Shown here: piece after piece, positions 15,952 through 25,212 of the stretch
How positions within the stretch are numbered: the stretch's first letter is position 1
How the letters are laid out: every line of letters starts with the position of its first letter
From: Actinacidiphila oryziradicis
GTDB lineage: Bacteria; Actinomycetota; Actinomycetes; Streptomycetales; Streptomycetaceae
NCBI RefSeq assembly: GCF_005047355.1
Contig: NZ_SUMC01000005.1
Location: 186,001 to 250,000 of the forward strand
Direction of reading: 5' to 3'
Length of the DNA: 64,000 nucleotides
The notes under the pieces: model-generated
Database searches by the model: none
What the model saw: only the letters and a program-made list of their open reading frames with translations
What the model was told of the DNA's origin: nothing
Made by a program: the position numbers and the translations under genes

Positions 15952-18681
15952 ATGCAGAACTCCGCCGTCTTCGTGCCCCATTTCCACTGGGACCGGGAAT
16001 GGTACGAGCCTTTCCAGGTGTTCCGGCACCGGCTTGTCGCCGCTCTCGACACCGTGCTGGAGACGGCCGAGGCGAACCCGGACTTCCGGTTCACCGTCGA
16101 CGGGCAGATGGCCGCGATCGAGGACTACCTGGAGATGCGGCCGGAGAACCGCGATCGAGTCGTGGCCCTGGTCACCGGCGGCCAGCTCGCCATCGGGCCG
16201 TGGCTCATCCTGCTCGACGAGTTCCTCTGCTCCGGCGAGACCATCGTGCGCAACCTGCAGATGGGATGGGCGGCCGCGGCGGACCTCGGCGGCTCGATGC
16301 CCATCGGCTACCTGCCGGACATGTTCGGCCACGTCGCACAGATGCCACAGATCCTGGCGCGCGCCGGAATCGAGCATGCGGCGCTGTGGCGCGGTGTTCC
16401 CGGCTCTGTCGACGGTCACGCCTTCCGCTGGCGCGCTCCCGACGGCTCCGAAGTGCGCACCGAGTTCCTCTTCGACGGCTACGACAACGGCCTCGACGTC
16501 TTGCTGGTGCCCGACCAGATCGGACGCGCGCTCGGCGAGTACGCGGAGATGACGGTCGAGCGGTGGGGTGACGACCCGGTGCTTGCGATGGCCGGCACCG
16601 ACCACAACGCGCCCGACCCGCAACTCGCGACCTGGCTGCGGCGCGCATCCAGCGACGAGCGCGCCATCACCATCGCGACGCTCGACGAGTACATCCGCGA
16701 GCACGTGCGCGACGAGGTCTCCGCCGTCGTCACCGGTGAGCTGCGCAGCCACGTGCGCGGCAACATCCTCCCGGGCGTGCTCTCCGTACGGCTCGGGCTC
16801 AAGCAGCGGATGGCCGTCGCCGAGCGCACCATCGACCACGCCGAGCGGGTGAACGCTCTGTGGTCCCAGCGCGACGACTCGCCGTTCCTCTCGCTCGCGT
16901 GGCACAAGATCATCGAATCGACCGCGCACGACTCGGTCGTCGGCTCCGGCACCGACGAGACCTCCGATCAGGTCGAAGCGCGTCTCGCCGAAGCCACGCA
17001 CACCGCACGGGCGGTTCGGGATGCGGCCCTCGCCGAGCCCGCCGCCCTGGTGCCGAGCGACGGCTACCTGGTCGCCAACCCGCTGCCGTTCCCGCGCACG
17101 GCATTGGTCGAGGTGGATGTCGTGGCCCCGTCCGAGGGAACCGTTCTGGTCGCGACCGCCGCCGACGGCTCGGCGCATCCCGTGCAGCTGATCTCGCAGG
17201 CCCCGACCGTGCTCAGCGACGAGCGCATGGACGCCTCGCAGCTCGAACGTGTGCTGCGCCGCATCCACCGCCGCGAGCTCTTCGGCCGTCTGATCGACAC
17301 TTACGAACTCACCCCGGGGTCGCTCGTCTTCCACCTCGCCGAGGTGCCGGCCAGCGGACCGTTCGACCTGCTGATCCTGCGCCGGGAGGTCGCTGCCGCG
17401 GCCGCCGCGCATCCGGGTGAGTGGACGGTGCTGACGCTGGAGGAAGCTCGCGCGACCGCGCTTGTGCCCGTGAACGTCCCCGCCTCCGGGCTCGCGAGTT
17501 TCCGGGTCGAACCGAGTGACCGGACTGCCGCGCGGTCGACGGTGTTCGCACCCGCGACGGCGACGGCCCGCACGCTTTCCAACGGACTGGTCGAGGTCAC
17601 GGTCGCCGCCGACGGCACCCTGGACGTGACCGGGGCCGACGGCACCGTGCTGCATGGAGTCGGCCGCCTCGTCGATGGCGGTGACCGCGGCGACAGTTAC
17701 AACTACGCTCCGCCGGCACAGGATGTGCTTGTGTCGGAGCCGACGGAGGTCGCCATCGAACTCCTCGAGAACGGCCCGCTGCGTTCGAGGATGCGTGTCA
17801 CCCGCGTCTATGAATGGCCCACCGCGCTCTCCTCCGAGCGCGACCTACGCAGCAGCCAGACCGTGCCGACCCCGGTGGAGACACTCGTGGAGGTGCGCGC
17901 AGCTGAGCCGTTCGTGCGCGTCTCCACGGCGTTCCTGAACCAGTCCGCCGACCACCGGCTGCGCTTCCACGTGCCGCTGCCCGAGCCGGCGGCCGTGTCC
18001 GCATCCGCCGGGCAGTTCGCCGTCACCGAGCGTGGGCTCACCGCCGAGGGCGGCTGGGGCGAATACCCGATCCCGACCTTCCCCGCGAGTTCGTTCGTGT
18101 CGGCCGGCGCCGCCAACGTACTGCTCGACCACGCCACCGAGTACGAACTCGTCGGCGACGGCTCCGAACTCGCCATCACTTTGCTGCGCGCGATCGGCTC
18201 GATCAGCGTCAACATCCATCCACTCCGTGACGAGCCCGCGGCGACCGAGATCCCCGCACCGGGCGCGCAAGATCTCGGCGTGCGCATCGAGAACCGTTTC
18301 GCCGTCGTGCCCTCGGCGACCGGCTGGCAGGGTGTGAACGCGGTAGCTCTCGCCGAAGACTTCCGCAACGACGTGCTGGTCGCCCGCGGGACCGCGCCCG
18401 CCGAAGGTCAACTGCCCCCCGACGCGACCGGCGTGCGGGTCGACGGTGCGGACATCCTCGTCTCGAGCATCCGCCGCGTCGCCGACGACGATCGCGGTGC
18501 CGGCACCGAGGTGCGGTTGGCCGCGATGAGCGACACGGGATCGACCGCCCGCGTGACTGGCGCGTTCACAGAAGCCACCACGGTCGACCTGCTCGGCCGG
18601 CCGCTCTCCGCGACGCTGGTCGCGGACGGACTCGAACTCGCCCTCGGCCCGTGGGAGATCCGAACGGTCGTGGTCCGGTAG
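15952..18681 (+). CDS. GH38 alpha-mannosidase
   Basis: A 909-residue family-38 glycoside hydrolase, a retaining exo-alpha-mannosidase. The zinc site is visible at the N-terminus as HFHWDREW (H10, H12, D14), and the nucleophile is D123 in GYLPDMFGH. A conserved histidine lies in ESTAHDSVVGSG near residue 328. There is no signal peptide, so it acts on imported oligosaccharides in the cytoplasm. Length and layout fit bacterial class-II-like GH38 enzymes. It starts 60 bases after permease 2 and is followed 72 bases later by a GH2 galactosidase. Linkage preference (alpha-1,2, 1,3 or 1,6) cannot be read from sequence. Confidence 0.92.
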   Translation: MQNSAVFVPHFHWDREWYEPFQVFRHRLVAALDTVLETAEANPDFRFTVDGQMAAIEDYLEMRPENRDRVVALVTGGQLAIGPWLILLDEFLCSGETIVRNLQMGWAAAADLGGSMPIGYLPDMFGHVAQMPQILARAGIEHAALWRGVPGSVDGHAFRWRAPDGSEVRTEFLFDGYDNGLDVLLVPDQIGRALGEYAEMTVERWGDDPVLAMAGTDHNAPDPQLATWLRRASSDERAITIATLDEYIREHVRDEVSAVVTGELRSHVRGNILPGVLSVRLGLKQRMAVAERTIDHAERVNALWSQRDDSPFLSLAWHKIIESTAHDSVVGSGTDETSDQVEARLAEATHTARAVRDAALAEPAALVPSDGYLVANPLPFPRTALVEVDVVAPSEGTVLVATAADGSAHPVQLISQAPTVLSDERMDASQLERVLRRIHRRELFGRLIDTYELTPGSLVFHLAEVPASGPFDLLILRREVAAAAAAHPGEWTVLTLEEARATALVPVNVPASGLASFRVEPSDRTAARSTVFAPATATARTLSNGLVEVTVAADGTLDVTGADGTVLHGVGRLVDGGDRGDSYNYAPPAQDVLVSEPTEVAIELLENGPLRSRMRVTRVYEWPTALSSERDLRSSQTVPTPVETLVEVRAAEPFVRVSTAFLNQSADHRLRFHVPLPEPAAVSASAGQFAVTERGLTAEGGWGEYPIPTFPASSFVSAGAANVLLDHATEYELVGDGSELAITLLRAIGSISVNIHPLRDEPAATEIPAPGAQDLGVRIENRFAVVPSATGWQGVNAVALAEDFRNDVLVARGTAPAEGQLPPDATGVRVDGADILVSSIRRVADDDRGAGTEVRLAAMSDTGSTARVTGAFTEATTVDLLGRPLSATLVADGLELALGPWEIRTVVVR

Positions 18682-18753
18682 ACAACCGCAACCGCATCGA
18701 GCGCGGCCAGCGCCCCTGGAGCCGGCCTCTTATCAAGAAAGAGTGGTGACCTC

Positions 18754-21729
18754 GTGCCCTCCCAACTTTCCGCGTATGTTTCGGACACCATACCGGGGCG
18801 TGGCGCGCTGCGCACGGCGCGCTCGTGGCTGCACTCCGACGCCCCCTCTCGTACGCTGAACGGGCTTTGGCGTTTCCGTCTGTCGCGGGCGGTGCCGGTG
18901 GCAGAGGATTTCGCGGCCGAAGGCTTCGACGACAGCGGCTGGGACGGCATCCCGGTGCCCTCCCACTGGGTGCTCCAGGGTGACGGAGCCTACGGCCGGC
19001 CGATCTACACGAACGTGCAGTTCCCGTTCCCGATCGACCCGCCCTATGTCCCGGATGAGAACCCCACCGGCGACTATCGCCGCCATTTCGACGTGCCCGC
19101 CGACTGGTCGGAAGCCGAGCGCGTCGTGCTGCGGTTCGACGGTGTCGAGTCGCTCTTCAAGCTCTGGGTGAACGGCGACGAGATCGGCAGCGCCAGCGGC
19201 AGCCGGCTCGCCCACGAATTTGACGTGACATCGTCTGTACGCCCGGGCGACAACGTCGTTGCCGTGCGAGTGCACCAGTGGTCGGCGGCCAGCTATGTCG
19301 AAGACCAGGACCAGTGGTGGCTGCCAGGCATCTTCCGCGATGTCACCGTGATCGCACGGCCGGCCGGAGGCATTGAGGACGTCTGGCTGCGAACCGGGTT
19401 CGAGAATGGGCACGGACAGGTCGAGACGGAGGTCACCGCCGATGCGGCAGCATTCCCGGTCACCCTTCGCCTCCCTGAACTCGGCATCGAGCAGGTCTGG
19501 GCGACAGCGGCCGACGTGGCTCCGCTCGACGTCGATGGCGTGGAGCCCTGGTCGGCCGAGCAGCCCCGGCTGTACAACGTCACCGTGTCAACGGCCGCAG
19601 AGAGCATCGCCATGCGGGTAGGTTTCCGCACGGTCGAGATCCGCGGCGACCAGTTCCTGGTCAACGGCCGGCGCGTCGTGTTCCACGGGATGAATCGCCA
19701 CGAGACCCACCCCGAGCGCGGCCGCGTCTTCGACGAGGAGCACGCCCGCGAAGACCTCGCCCGCATGAAGCGGTTCAACGTGAACGCGATCCGCACCAGC
19801 CACTACCCACCGCATCCACGACTGCTCGACCTTGCCGACGAACTCGGATTCTGGGTCATCCTCGAATGCGATCTCGAGACGCACGGCTTCGACAAACTCG
19901 ATTGGGTCGGCAATCCAAGCGATGACCCGGCGTGGCGTGCAGCGTACCTCGACCGCATCCAGCGCACCGTCGAACGAGACAAGAACCATCCCAGTATCGT
20001 GATCTGGTCGCTCGGCAACGAAGCAGGAACCGGCAGCAACCTCGCTGCGATGTCAGCGTGGGTCCACGCCCGCGACGCCGGACGACCTGTGCACTACGAA
20101 GGTGACCACTCCGGCGAATACACCGACATCTACTCGCGTATGTACTCGTCGGTGCTCGAGACCGAGCAGATCGGAACCGACGGCTCACGCTCGACGCTGC
20201 TGAACTGCACTCCCGCGCAGGGCGCTCGGCAGCGCACCAAGCCGTTCCTGCTCTGCGAGTACGCCCACGCGATGGGCAACGGGCCGGGAGCGCTCGACCA
20301 GTACGAGGCGCTTGTGCACGAGCATCCGCGGCTGCACGGCGGCTTCGTCTGGGAATGGCGCGATCACGGCATCCTGACGACGACCCCGGATGGTGCGCCC
20401 TACTACGCGTACGGTGGCGACTTCGGAGAGGTCATACACGACGGCAACTTCGTGATGGACGGAATGCTGTTGAGCGACGACGTCCCGACTCCCAGCCTCC
20501 ACGAGTACAAGGCAGTCGTGCAGCCGGTCCGCTTCACCTTCGACGGTGACGAAGTCGCGATGACAAACCTGCGGCACTCGGCTGACACGTCCGACCTGCG
20601 CTTCCGCTGGCGCGTCGAGCACGACGGGACGCTCGTGGACTCTGGGGATATGGAGGTCCCCGTCGTCGCGGCAGGCGAGTCGGCGCGTGTGCCGCTTCCA
20701 CCGATCCCGGTGTCGCAAGACTCGGAAACGTGGCTCACCATTGATGCGGTACTGGCGGCTGGGACTGCTTGGGCGCCCGACGGGCATGTGATCGCGACCG
20801 CCCAGCTGGACCGTTCGACGCGTCGTCCCGCGCCTGGTGTCCGACCCGGAACCAATTGGCGGCAGAGCGACGGAACGCTGACACTTGGAATCGCCGAGTT
20901 CATTGACGGGTCCCTCGTGCGCCTCGCCGGCCGCGCTGTGGCGGGCCCGCGGTTGGAACTGTTTCGTGCCCCAACCGACAACGATGAGGGCGCGTCCGAA
21001 GAAGTCGAGGAGAGCGACGCCAGCGTCGCCGGGGTTGCTAATGCCGAACTGTGGCGTCGCGACGGTCTCGACCGGCTGACCACGCGGCGAGTGTCCGTGG
21101 AGCGCACCGCGGAAGCCCTGCGAACGATCGCCAAAGTCTCCGCGGCGAACTCCGCCTTGTCGGTGATGGTGGAGTCTGTCTGGTCGCTTGAGGGCGACGA
21201 ACTCGAGCTGCGCGTGGAGATCGAGCCCTCGAGCGGTTGGCTGACGGTGTGGCCGCGGATCGGGATTCGTTTCGATCTGCCCGACGGCGCGGCTCCCGTC
21301 GATGGCGCCGAGTGGTTCGGCCTTGGCCCGCTCGAGTCCTACCCTGACAGCCTCCGCGCGGCACGCACCGGCCGTTTCTCCTCCACCATCCGCGACCTCT
21401 CCGTTGACTACGCGCGACCCCAGGAGACTGGGCACCGCTCCCAGCTGCGACAGCTGGCGCTGACGAGTGCCAGCACCAAGGTGCTGCGCATCGTGACATT
21501 CCCAGACACGCAGGGACGTCGCCCCGGCTTCACGCTCAGCCGCCACACCCCACAGCAGATCGCACAAGCCGGCCACCCATTTGAGCTTCCGGATTCGACG
21601 ACGAGTCACCTGATCGTCGATGCGGCCCAGCACGGGCTCGGCTCACGGGCCTGTGGACCGGATGTGTGGCCTGAGTTTGCGCTTCGCCCTGAATCTCGCA
21701 CGATCAGGCTTCGCATCGCAGCAGGCTAG
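18754..21729 (+). CDS. GH2 beta-galactosidase (LacZ-like)
   Basis: A 991-residue LacZ-type enzyme. It has the jelly-roll sugar-binding domain (about 40-200), Ig-like domain, TIM barrel with acid/base E423 in WSLGNEAGTG and nucleophile E502 in LLCEYAHAMGN, and the C-terminal beta-galactosidase small-chain domain (WFGLGPLESYPD, about residue 850). It lacks a signal peptide. It hydrolyses terminal beta-galactosides. Its place after an alpha-mannosidase and a CUT1 importer suggests dismantling of galactose-capped mannose glycans such as N-glycan fragments. The start is GTG 18754, preceded by AAGAAAGAG. Codon bias is slightly less GC3-rich toward its 3' end. Confidence 0.93.
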   Translation: MPSQLSAYVSDTIPGRGALRTARSWLHSDAPSRTLNGLWRFRLSRAVPVAEDFAAEGFDDSGWDGIPVPSHWVLQGDGAYGRPIYTNVQFPFPIDPPYVPDENPTGDYRRHFDVPADWSEAERVVLRFDGVESLFKLWVNGDEIGSASGSRLAHEFDVTSSVRPGDNVVAVRVHQWSAASYVEDQDQWWLPGIFRDVTVIARPAGGIEDVWLRTGFENGHGQVETEVTADAAAFPVTLRLPELGIEQVWATAADVAPLDVDGVEPWSAEQPRLYNVTVSTAAESIAMRVGFRTVEIRGDQFLVNGRRVVFHGMNRHETHPERGRVFDEEHAREDLARMKRFNVNAIRTSHYPPHPRLLDLADELGFWVILECDLETHGFDKLDWVGNPSDDPAWRAAYLDRIQRTVERDKNHPSIVIWSLGNEAGTGSNLAAMSAWVHARDAGRPVHYEGDHSGEYTDIYSRMYSSVLETEQIGTDGSRSTLLNCTPAQGARQRTKPFLLCEYAHAMGNGPGALDQYEALVHEHPRLHGGFVWEWRDHGILTTTPDGAPYYAYGGDFGEVIHDGNFVMDGMLLSDDVPTPSLHEYKAVVQPVRFTFDGDEVAMTNLRHSADTSDLRFRWRVEHDGTLVDSGDMEVPVVAAGESARVPLPPIPVSQDSETWLTIDAVLAAGTAWAPDGHVIATAQLDRSTRRPAPGVRPGTNWRQSDGTLTLGIAEFIDGSLVRLAGRAVAGPRLELFRAPTDNDEGASEEVEESDASVAGVANAELWRRDGLDRLTTRRVSVERTAEALRTIAKVSAANSALSVMVESVWSLEGDELELRVEIEPSSGWLTVWPRIGIRFDLPDGAAPVDGAEWFGLGPLESYPDSLRAARTGRFSSTIRDLSVDYARPQETGHRSQLRQLALTSASTKVLRIVTFPDTQGRRPGFTLSRHTPQQIAQAGHPFELPDSTTSHLIVDAAQHGLGSRACGPDVWPEFALRPESRTIRLRIAAG

Positions 21730-21901
21730 CTACACAGTCCACTCCGTCCACAGCGCAGCGTCGAGTGTCGTCGCAGCGACTGAGGTCGCGGCGGTGACAA
21801 GGTCGCCCGCGCGACCCCTCAGCCCGGATCCACCGGTTGATGTTCGGTCGGTCCGCGTACCAATTGGTATGGACATGCCTAATTGGCGGGACTAATCTGA
21901 T
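21730..21901. other. Gene-free stretch between the galactosidase and the LPMO promoter
   Basis: No gene is seen. An AT-rich palindrome accaattggt (21858-21867) and a taattgg near 21881 sit just upstream of the DasR-like site and may belong to the LPMO promoter. Confidence 0.35.
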
Positions 21902-21918
21902 ACTTGGTCTAGACCTGA
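21902..21918 (+). promoter_or_regulatory. DasR-responsive element (dre) before the LPMO gene
   Basis: The sequence acttggtctagacctga contains the perfect core GGTCTAGACC and fits the dre pattern ACTGGTCTAGACCACT, known from Streptomyces chitinase promoters. It is 63 bases before the LPMO start. DasR bound here would be released by glucosamine-6-phosphate. Confidence 0.75.
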
Positions 21919-21980
21919 ATGCGCTGAGCTCGCGTCCCCCGCACGCACCCGGAACTCCCCCACGTTCTCCAGGAGCCAGC

Positions 21981-22571
21981 ATGCGCAAGAAGATCGGCTC
22001 GGCCGTGATCGGCCTGGGAGTCGCCCTCCTCTCCGTCATCGCCACCGGCAGCGCCCAGAGCCACGGCTACACCACTCTCCCCATGAGCCGCCAGGCCCTC
22101 TGTGCCAAGGGCACCGTCACCAACTGCGGCGACATCCAGTACGAACCACAGAGCGTCGAGGGCCCCAAGGGCTTCCCCGCGGCGGGACCCGCCGACGGCA
22201 CGATCTGCGCCGGCGGCAACAGCCGGTTCGCCCAGCTCGACGACCCGCGCAGCGGCCAGTGGCCGGCCACCAAGGTCACCGGCGGCCAGAGCTACAGCTT
22301 CACCTGGACGTTCACCGCGTCCCACGCCACCACGGACTTCCGCTACTACCTCACCAACTCCAGCTACGACCCGACCAAGCCGCTCACCCGCGCGAACCTG
22401 AACACGACGCCCTTCCTGATCGTCCCCTACAACGGCACACGGCCGGGCACCACCGCCGTCCACCAGGGCACCATCCCCAGCGGCAAGACCGGCAAGCAAC
22501 TCATCGTCGCCGTGTGGACCATCGCCGACACCAGCAACGCCTTCTACTCCTGCGCGGACGTGCAGTTCTAG
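21981..22571 (+). CDS. AA10 lytic polysaccharide monooxygenase (chitin-active type)
   Basis: A 196-residue secreted copper enzyme that oxidatively cuts crystalline chitin or cellulose. The signal peptide (residues 1-27, ending SAQS) leaves H28 as the mature N-terminus in HGYTTLPMSR. H115 in FTASHATTDF completes the copper histidine brace. Cysteines in ALCAKGTVTNCG are as in small chitin-binding CBP21/CHB1-like members. There is no extra carbohydrate-binding module. ATG 21981 follows CAGGAG; a longer upstream frame crosses the promoter and was rejected. The DasR-like element upstream favours chitin as the substrate. A strong hairpin terminator follows. Confidence 0.93.
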   Translation: MRKKIGSAVIGLGVALLSVIATGSAQSHGYTTLPMSRQALCAKGTVTNCGDIQYEPQSVEGPKGFPAAGPADGTICAGGNSRFAQLDDPRSGQWPATKVTGGQSYSFTWTFTASHATTDFRYYLTNSSYDPTKPLTRANLNTTPFLIVPYNGTRPGTTAVHQGTIPSGKTGKQLIVAVWTIADTSNAFYSCADVQF

Positions 22572-22614
22572 TTACCTCCGCACCGGCAGTGTCAGTGTGG
22601 CGCCCCGCGCCGTC

Positions 22615-22647
22615 CGCCCCGTGCGGGCGGCGCGTCCGCACGGGGCG
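22615..22647 (+). terminator. Terminator hairpin after the LPMO gene
   Basis: Perfect 12-base arms cgccccgtgcgg and ccgcacggggcg flank a 9-base loop, 44 bases beyond the LPMO stop. Confidence 0.7.
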
Positions 22648-22719
22648 CGACGTCGGGTGCGTGCTGGACGCCGAAGGGCCGCGGGCGGCAGGCTGACCCT
22701 CCGGGACGGAGGGAGAGCG

Positions 22720-22990
22720 ATGGTGGCGGCACACATATCCCTGTCCTCCGTCGGCTCTCTCGTCACCGGCTACGGCGTGACCGTGGCCGTGGCCTCCTTA
22801 CCCATCGCCCACACCACCCGCCGGATCACCCGTCGGCATGTGCCCCCCGGCCTGCTGGCCGTGCTCGTCCTGGGAAGCTGGCTGTCGGTCTCGGCTCCTC
22901 CTATCCGGTGCTGCTCACGGCCCGGGTCGCGACCGCGGTGGCCCAGGCATTCTTCTGGGCCGTCATGGGGCCGGTGCAGCGCGTTGCGCG
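22720..22990 (+). pseudogene. Truncated, frameshifted MFS transporter
   Basis: ATG 22720, with a GGAGGGAGAG ribosome site, opens a frame reading GSLVTGYGVTVAVASLPIAH and TRRITRRHVPPGLLAVLVLG, typical of the second and third helices of an AraJ-type MFS exporter. Near 22895 the reading shifts by one base and continues as SYPVLLTARVATAVAQAFFW and AVMGP. Homology then stops. The remaining three quarters of the gene are absent; the next real gene ends at 23028 on the other strand. This is a decayed gene start rather than a small protein. Confidence 0.65.
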
Positions 22991-23027
22991 GGGACTGCCG
23001 GCGGCAGGGCCGGGAAGCGGCCGGGCC

Positions 23028-23816
23028 TCACCGCCCCCCGAGGGGCGGGACGGGCGGCGGATACGACGCGGCCGCCGGCCGCCGCCACCGCTCCCGGGCT
23101 TCCAGTGCCCGCAGGAAGTCGCCGAAGCCGCCCGGCGCGCGGGACGCGCGGCGGGCCGAGGTTCGGACGGGGTGGCTGTCGGTGCGGTGGACGCGACAGC
23201 CGGCCGACTCCAGGGCTGCCACCAGAGCGCGGTCCTCGCCCGTCGTCACCGGCGGGAATCCGCCGACGGCGGCGTACGCGTCCGCCCGGAGGGCGAGGTT
23301 GGCCCCGTGCACATGGGGGTGCGGCCCCGGCACCCCGCCGGACGGATCGCGGAGCGCGGCGTAGTACCGGCGGAAGCGCGCCGCCGTACCGGGCAGGTGC
23401 TCCGACCAGTCGTCGACCTCGACGGTGCCGACCACCGCGTGGATTCCCTGGGCGGCGCGGTCCAGTTGCCCGGCGAGCCAGCAGGCGGGCACCCGGGTGT
23501 CGGCGTCGGTGTGGGCCAGCCAGATCTCCTGCGGCCGCAGTTCCGAAGCCGGCCGGAGAAGCCGCGCCAGGGCCCGGGCCGACCCGAGGGCCCTGGCCGC
23601 GCCGGCGCTGCCGAGCGCCGCCTCCACCACCTCCGCGCCGTGCCGGCGCCCGATCTCGGCAGTGGCGTCCCGGCATGAGTCGGCGATCACGAACGTCCGG
23701 ACCGTTGCGGCCCGCAGCGCCGGGTGGGCCGCCGCCCGGCGCACGGACCTCAGGCAGCCGTCGAGAAGCTCCTGCTCGTCATGCGCCGGTACGACGACCG
23801 CCACCGCGCGGATCAC
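23028..23816 (-). CDS. GT2 glycosyltransferase of the ACAD/PIG-L operon
   Basis: A 262-residue GT-A fold glycosyltransferase. It begins with AVVVPAHDEQELLDGCLRSV, carries the metal-binding DxD-like HTDADTRVP near residue 110, and has the acceptor-side HGANLALRADAYAAVGGFP followed by GEDRALV. There is no membrane segment, so it acts in the cytoplasm on a nucleotide-sugar donor. GTG 23816 overlaps the methyltransferase stop as GTGA; a longer open frame upstream is antisense. It is the last gene of four coupled genes: acyl-CoA dehydrogenase, PIG-L deacetylase, methyltransferase and this one. The product is unknown; a small N-acyl or N-acetyl sugar conjugate is a reasonable guess. Confidence 0.87.
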   Translation of the reverse strand: MIRAVAVVVPAHDEQELLDGCLRSVRRAAAHPALRAATVRTFVIADSCRDATAEIGRRHGAEVVEAALGSAGAARALGSARALARLLRPASELRPQEIWLAHTDADTRVPACWLAGQLDRAAQGIHAVVGTVEVDDWSEHLPGTAARFRRYYAALRDPSGGVPGPHPHVHGANLALRADAYAAVGGFPPVTTGEDRALVAALESAGCRVHRTDSHPVRTSARRASRAPGGFGDFLRALEARERWRRPAAASYPPPVPPLGGR

Positions 23817-24436
23817 GCCAGTCCCTCGGCGGCCGCGACCGAGAAGGACCGCGCGTCGTCGTCCTGCCGGACGGGGCGCACCAGGACGTCGAGCAGGAAG
23901 TCCGGCTCCTCGTGGCCGGCGATCCGGAGCAGCCCCGGTGCCGCGCGCAGGGCCTCGTGCACGGCGTCGCCGCTCTGAGCGTGCTCGGCCACCGGGTGGC
24001 GCCAGTGGACGGCCAGCAGGGTCCCGCCGGGCTCCAGTGACTCGACCGCGCGGGCGAGCAGCGCCCGGGCGTCGGCGGGCCCGAAGTAGTAGAGCATCTC
24101 GGAGAGGACGATCAGGTCGAACCGCTCCGCGGGCCACTCGCCGGGCAGTACTCTCCGCTCCACGCGTACGTGCGGCCGGCCCGCCAGCCGGCGGCGGGCC
24201 GCTGTGACGGCCCGGCCGGAGCGGTCGCAGCTCAGCAGGCGTTCGCAGCGGTCCGCGAGGAGGGCGCTGAGGACGCCGACCGAGCAGGCCGGTTCGAAGG
24301 CGCGGCGGTAGGTGCGGCGGGGCAGCGAGGCCGCGGTGATCGCGTACTTGCGCTGCTCGTACCAACGGCTGCCCAGGCTCCAGGGGTCGTCGGCGTCCCG
24401 GTACATCTCGGCGAAGTACTCGGCGGGGGTGTTCAC
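23813..24436 (-). CDS. NodS-like SAM-dependent methyltransferase
   Basis: A 207-residue class I methyltransferase of the NodS type. It starts with YFAEMYRDADDPWSLGSRWYE, followed by the SAM-binding AFEPACSVGVLSALLADRC, the acidic LLSCDRSGRAV and the LIVLSEMLYYFGP motif. NodS itself N-methylates a deacetylated glucosamine unit, so the neighbouring PIG-L deacetylase is a logical partner: deacetylate first, then methylate. GTG 24436 overlaps the PIG-L stop and its own stop overlaps the glycosyltransferase start. The NodS comparison is by family; the real substrate is not known. Confidence 0.87.
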   Translation of the reverse strand: MNTPAEYFAEMYRDADDPWSLGSRWYEQRKYAITAASLPRRTYRRAFEPACSVGVLSALLADRCERLLSCDRSGRAVTAARRRLAGRPHVRVERRVLPGEWPAERFDLIVLSEMLYYFGPADARALLARAVESLEPGGTLLAVHWRHPVAEHAQSGDAVHEALRAAPGLLRIAGHEEPDFLLDVLVRPVRQDDDARSFSVAAAEGLA

Positions 24437-25212
24437 CGCAGCACCACCTCGTAGTCGCGCAGAAAATGGGCCACTTCTCCAGGAGGCAGCACCGCTGCGT
24501 CGGCCGGGGCGTCGCCGAGCGGGAGCAGCTGGCTGGCGAAGCAGTGCAGGGCAGCCCGTTTGCGGGCGGCGGCCCCGGGGTCCAGCGGGATCCGCGCGGC
24601 GCGCCGCCAGGGCACGCGGGGGTCGCCGGGGCGGGCCCAGTGCCAGGTCCACACCGGGTAGTGCAGGACCGGCACTCCGGTGGCGGCTCCGGCGGCCGAG
24701 GAGGCACGGCCGGCGGCCTCGTGGTCGGCGTGCGCGTCGCCGCTCCAGGGCGCGAAGCACACGTCGAAGCCCGCCATCAGCTCGGCGAGTCGCCGGGCGA
24801 GGCGGTGCTCGTGCCGGGCGACCGCGGTGTCCGGGATGCCGAGGGTGACGACGTCGGTGTCCACCGCGCCCAGCGCTGCGAGCGCGCACCTGGCCTCCGC
24901 CCTGCGGACGCGTGCGAGGTCCTGGGCGAGGGGGGCGGTGCTGCCCGGGTGGGACGCCTCGCCGTCGGTGACCGCCGCCAGCCGGAGGTGCGCGCCGGCA
25001 GCGGCGAGGCGGGCGATGGCGCCGCCGAGGCCGAGCGCCTCGTCGTCGGGGTGTGCGGCGACCAGCAGGACACGTCGCAGCCCGGACAGGCCGAGTTCGG
25101 GGAAGGCCGTGGGCTCCGGCCAGGCGGCCCACAGTTCCTCCGGGGTGCCGGGCGCCTGGATGGGGTCCTTGGGGCTGTCGGACGGACGGGGCGCCCCCAC
25201 TGCGCTCGTCAC
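24433..25212 (-). CDS. PIG-L/LmbE-family zinc deacetylase
   Basis: A 259-residue PIG-L family enzyme, which removes N-acetyl groups from GlcNAc-containing small molecules (as in mycothiol, GPI and bacillithiol synthesis). The zinc site appears as LLVAAHPDDEALGLGG, and the third ligand is in GDAHADHEAAGR. About 45 variable N-terminal residues precede the domain. GTG 25212 overlaps the acyl-CoA dehydrogenase stop as GTGA. It is not the mycothiol MshB by context, as no msh gene is adjacent. It probably acts on an intermediate handled by the methyltransferase and glycosyltransferase that follow. Confidence 0.9.
   Translation of the reverse strand: MTSAVGAPRPSDSPKDPIQAPGTPEELWAAWPEPTAFPELGLSGLRRVLLVAAHPDDEALGLGGAIARLAAAGAHLRLAAVTDGEASHPGSTAPLAQDLARVRRAEARCALAALGAVDTDVVTLGIPDTAVARHEHRLARRLAELMAGFDVCFAPWSGDAHADHEAAGRASSAAGAATGVPVLHYPVWTWHWARPGDPRVPWRRAARIPLDPGAAARKRAALHCFASQLLPLGDAPADAAVLPPGEVAHFLRDYEVVLR

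Noticed and set aside
14938..17655. 905-codon minus-strand frame
   Set aside because: It is antisense to permease 2 and the alpha-mannosidase, whose catalytic motifs are on the plus strand.
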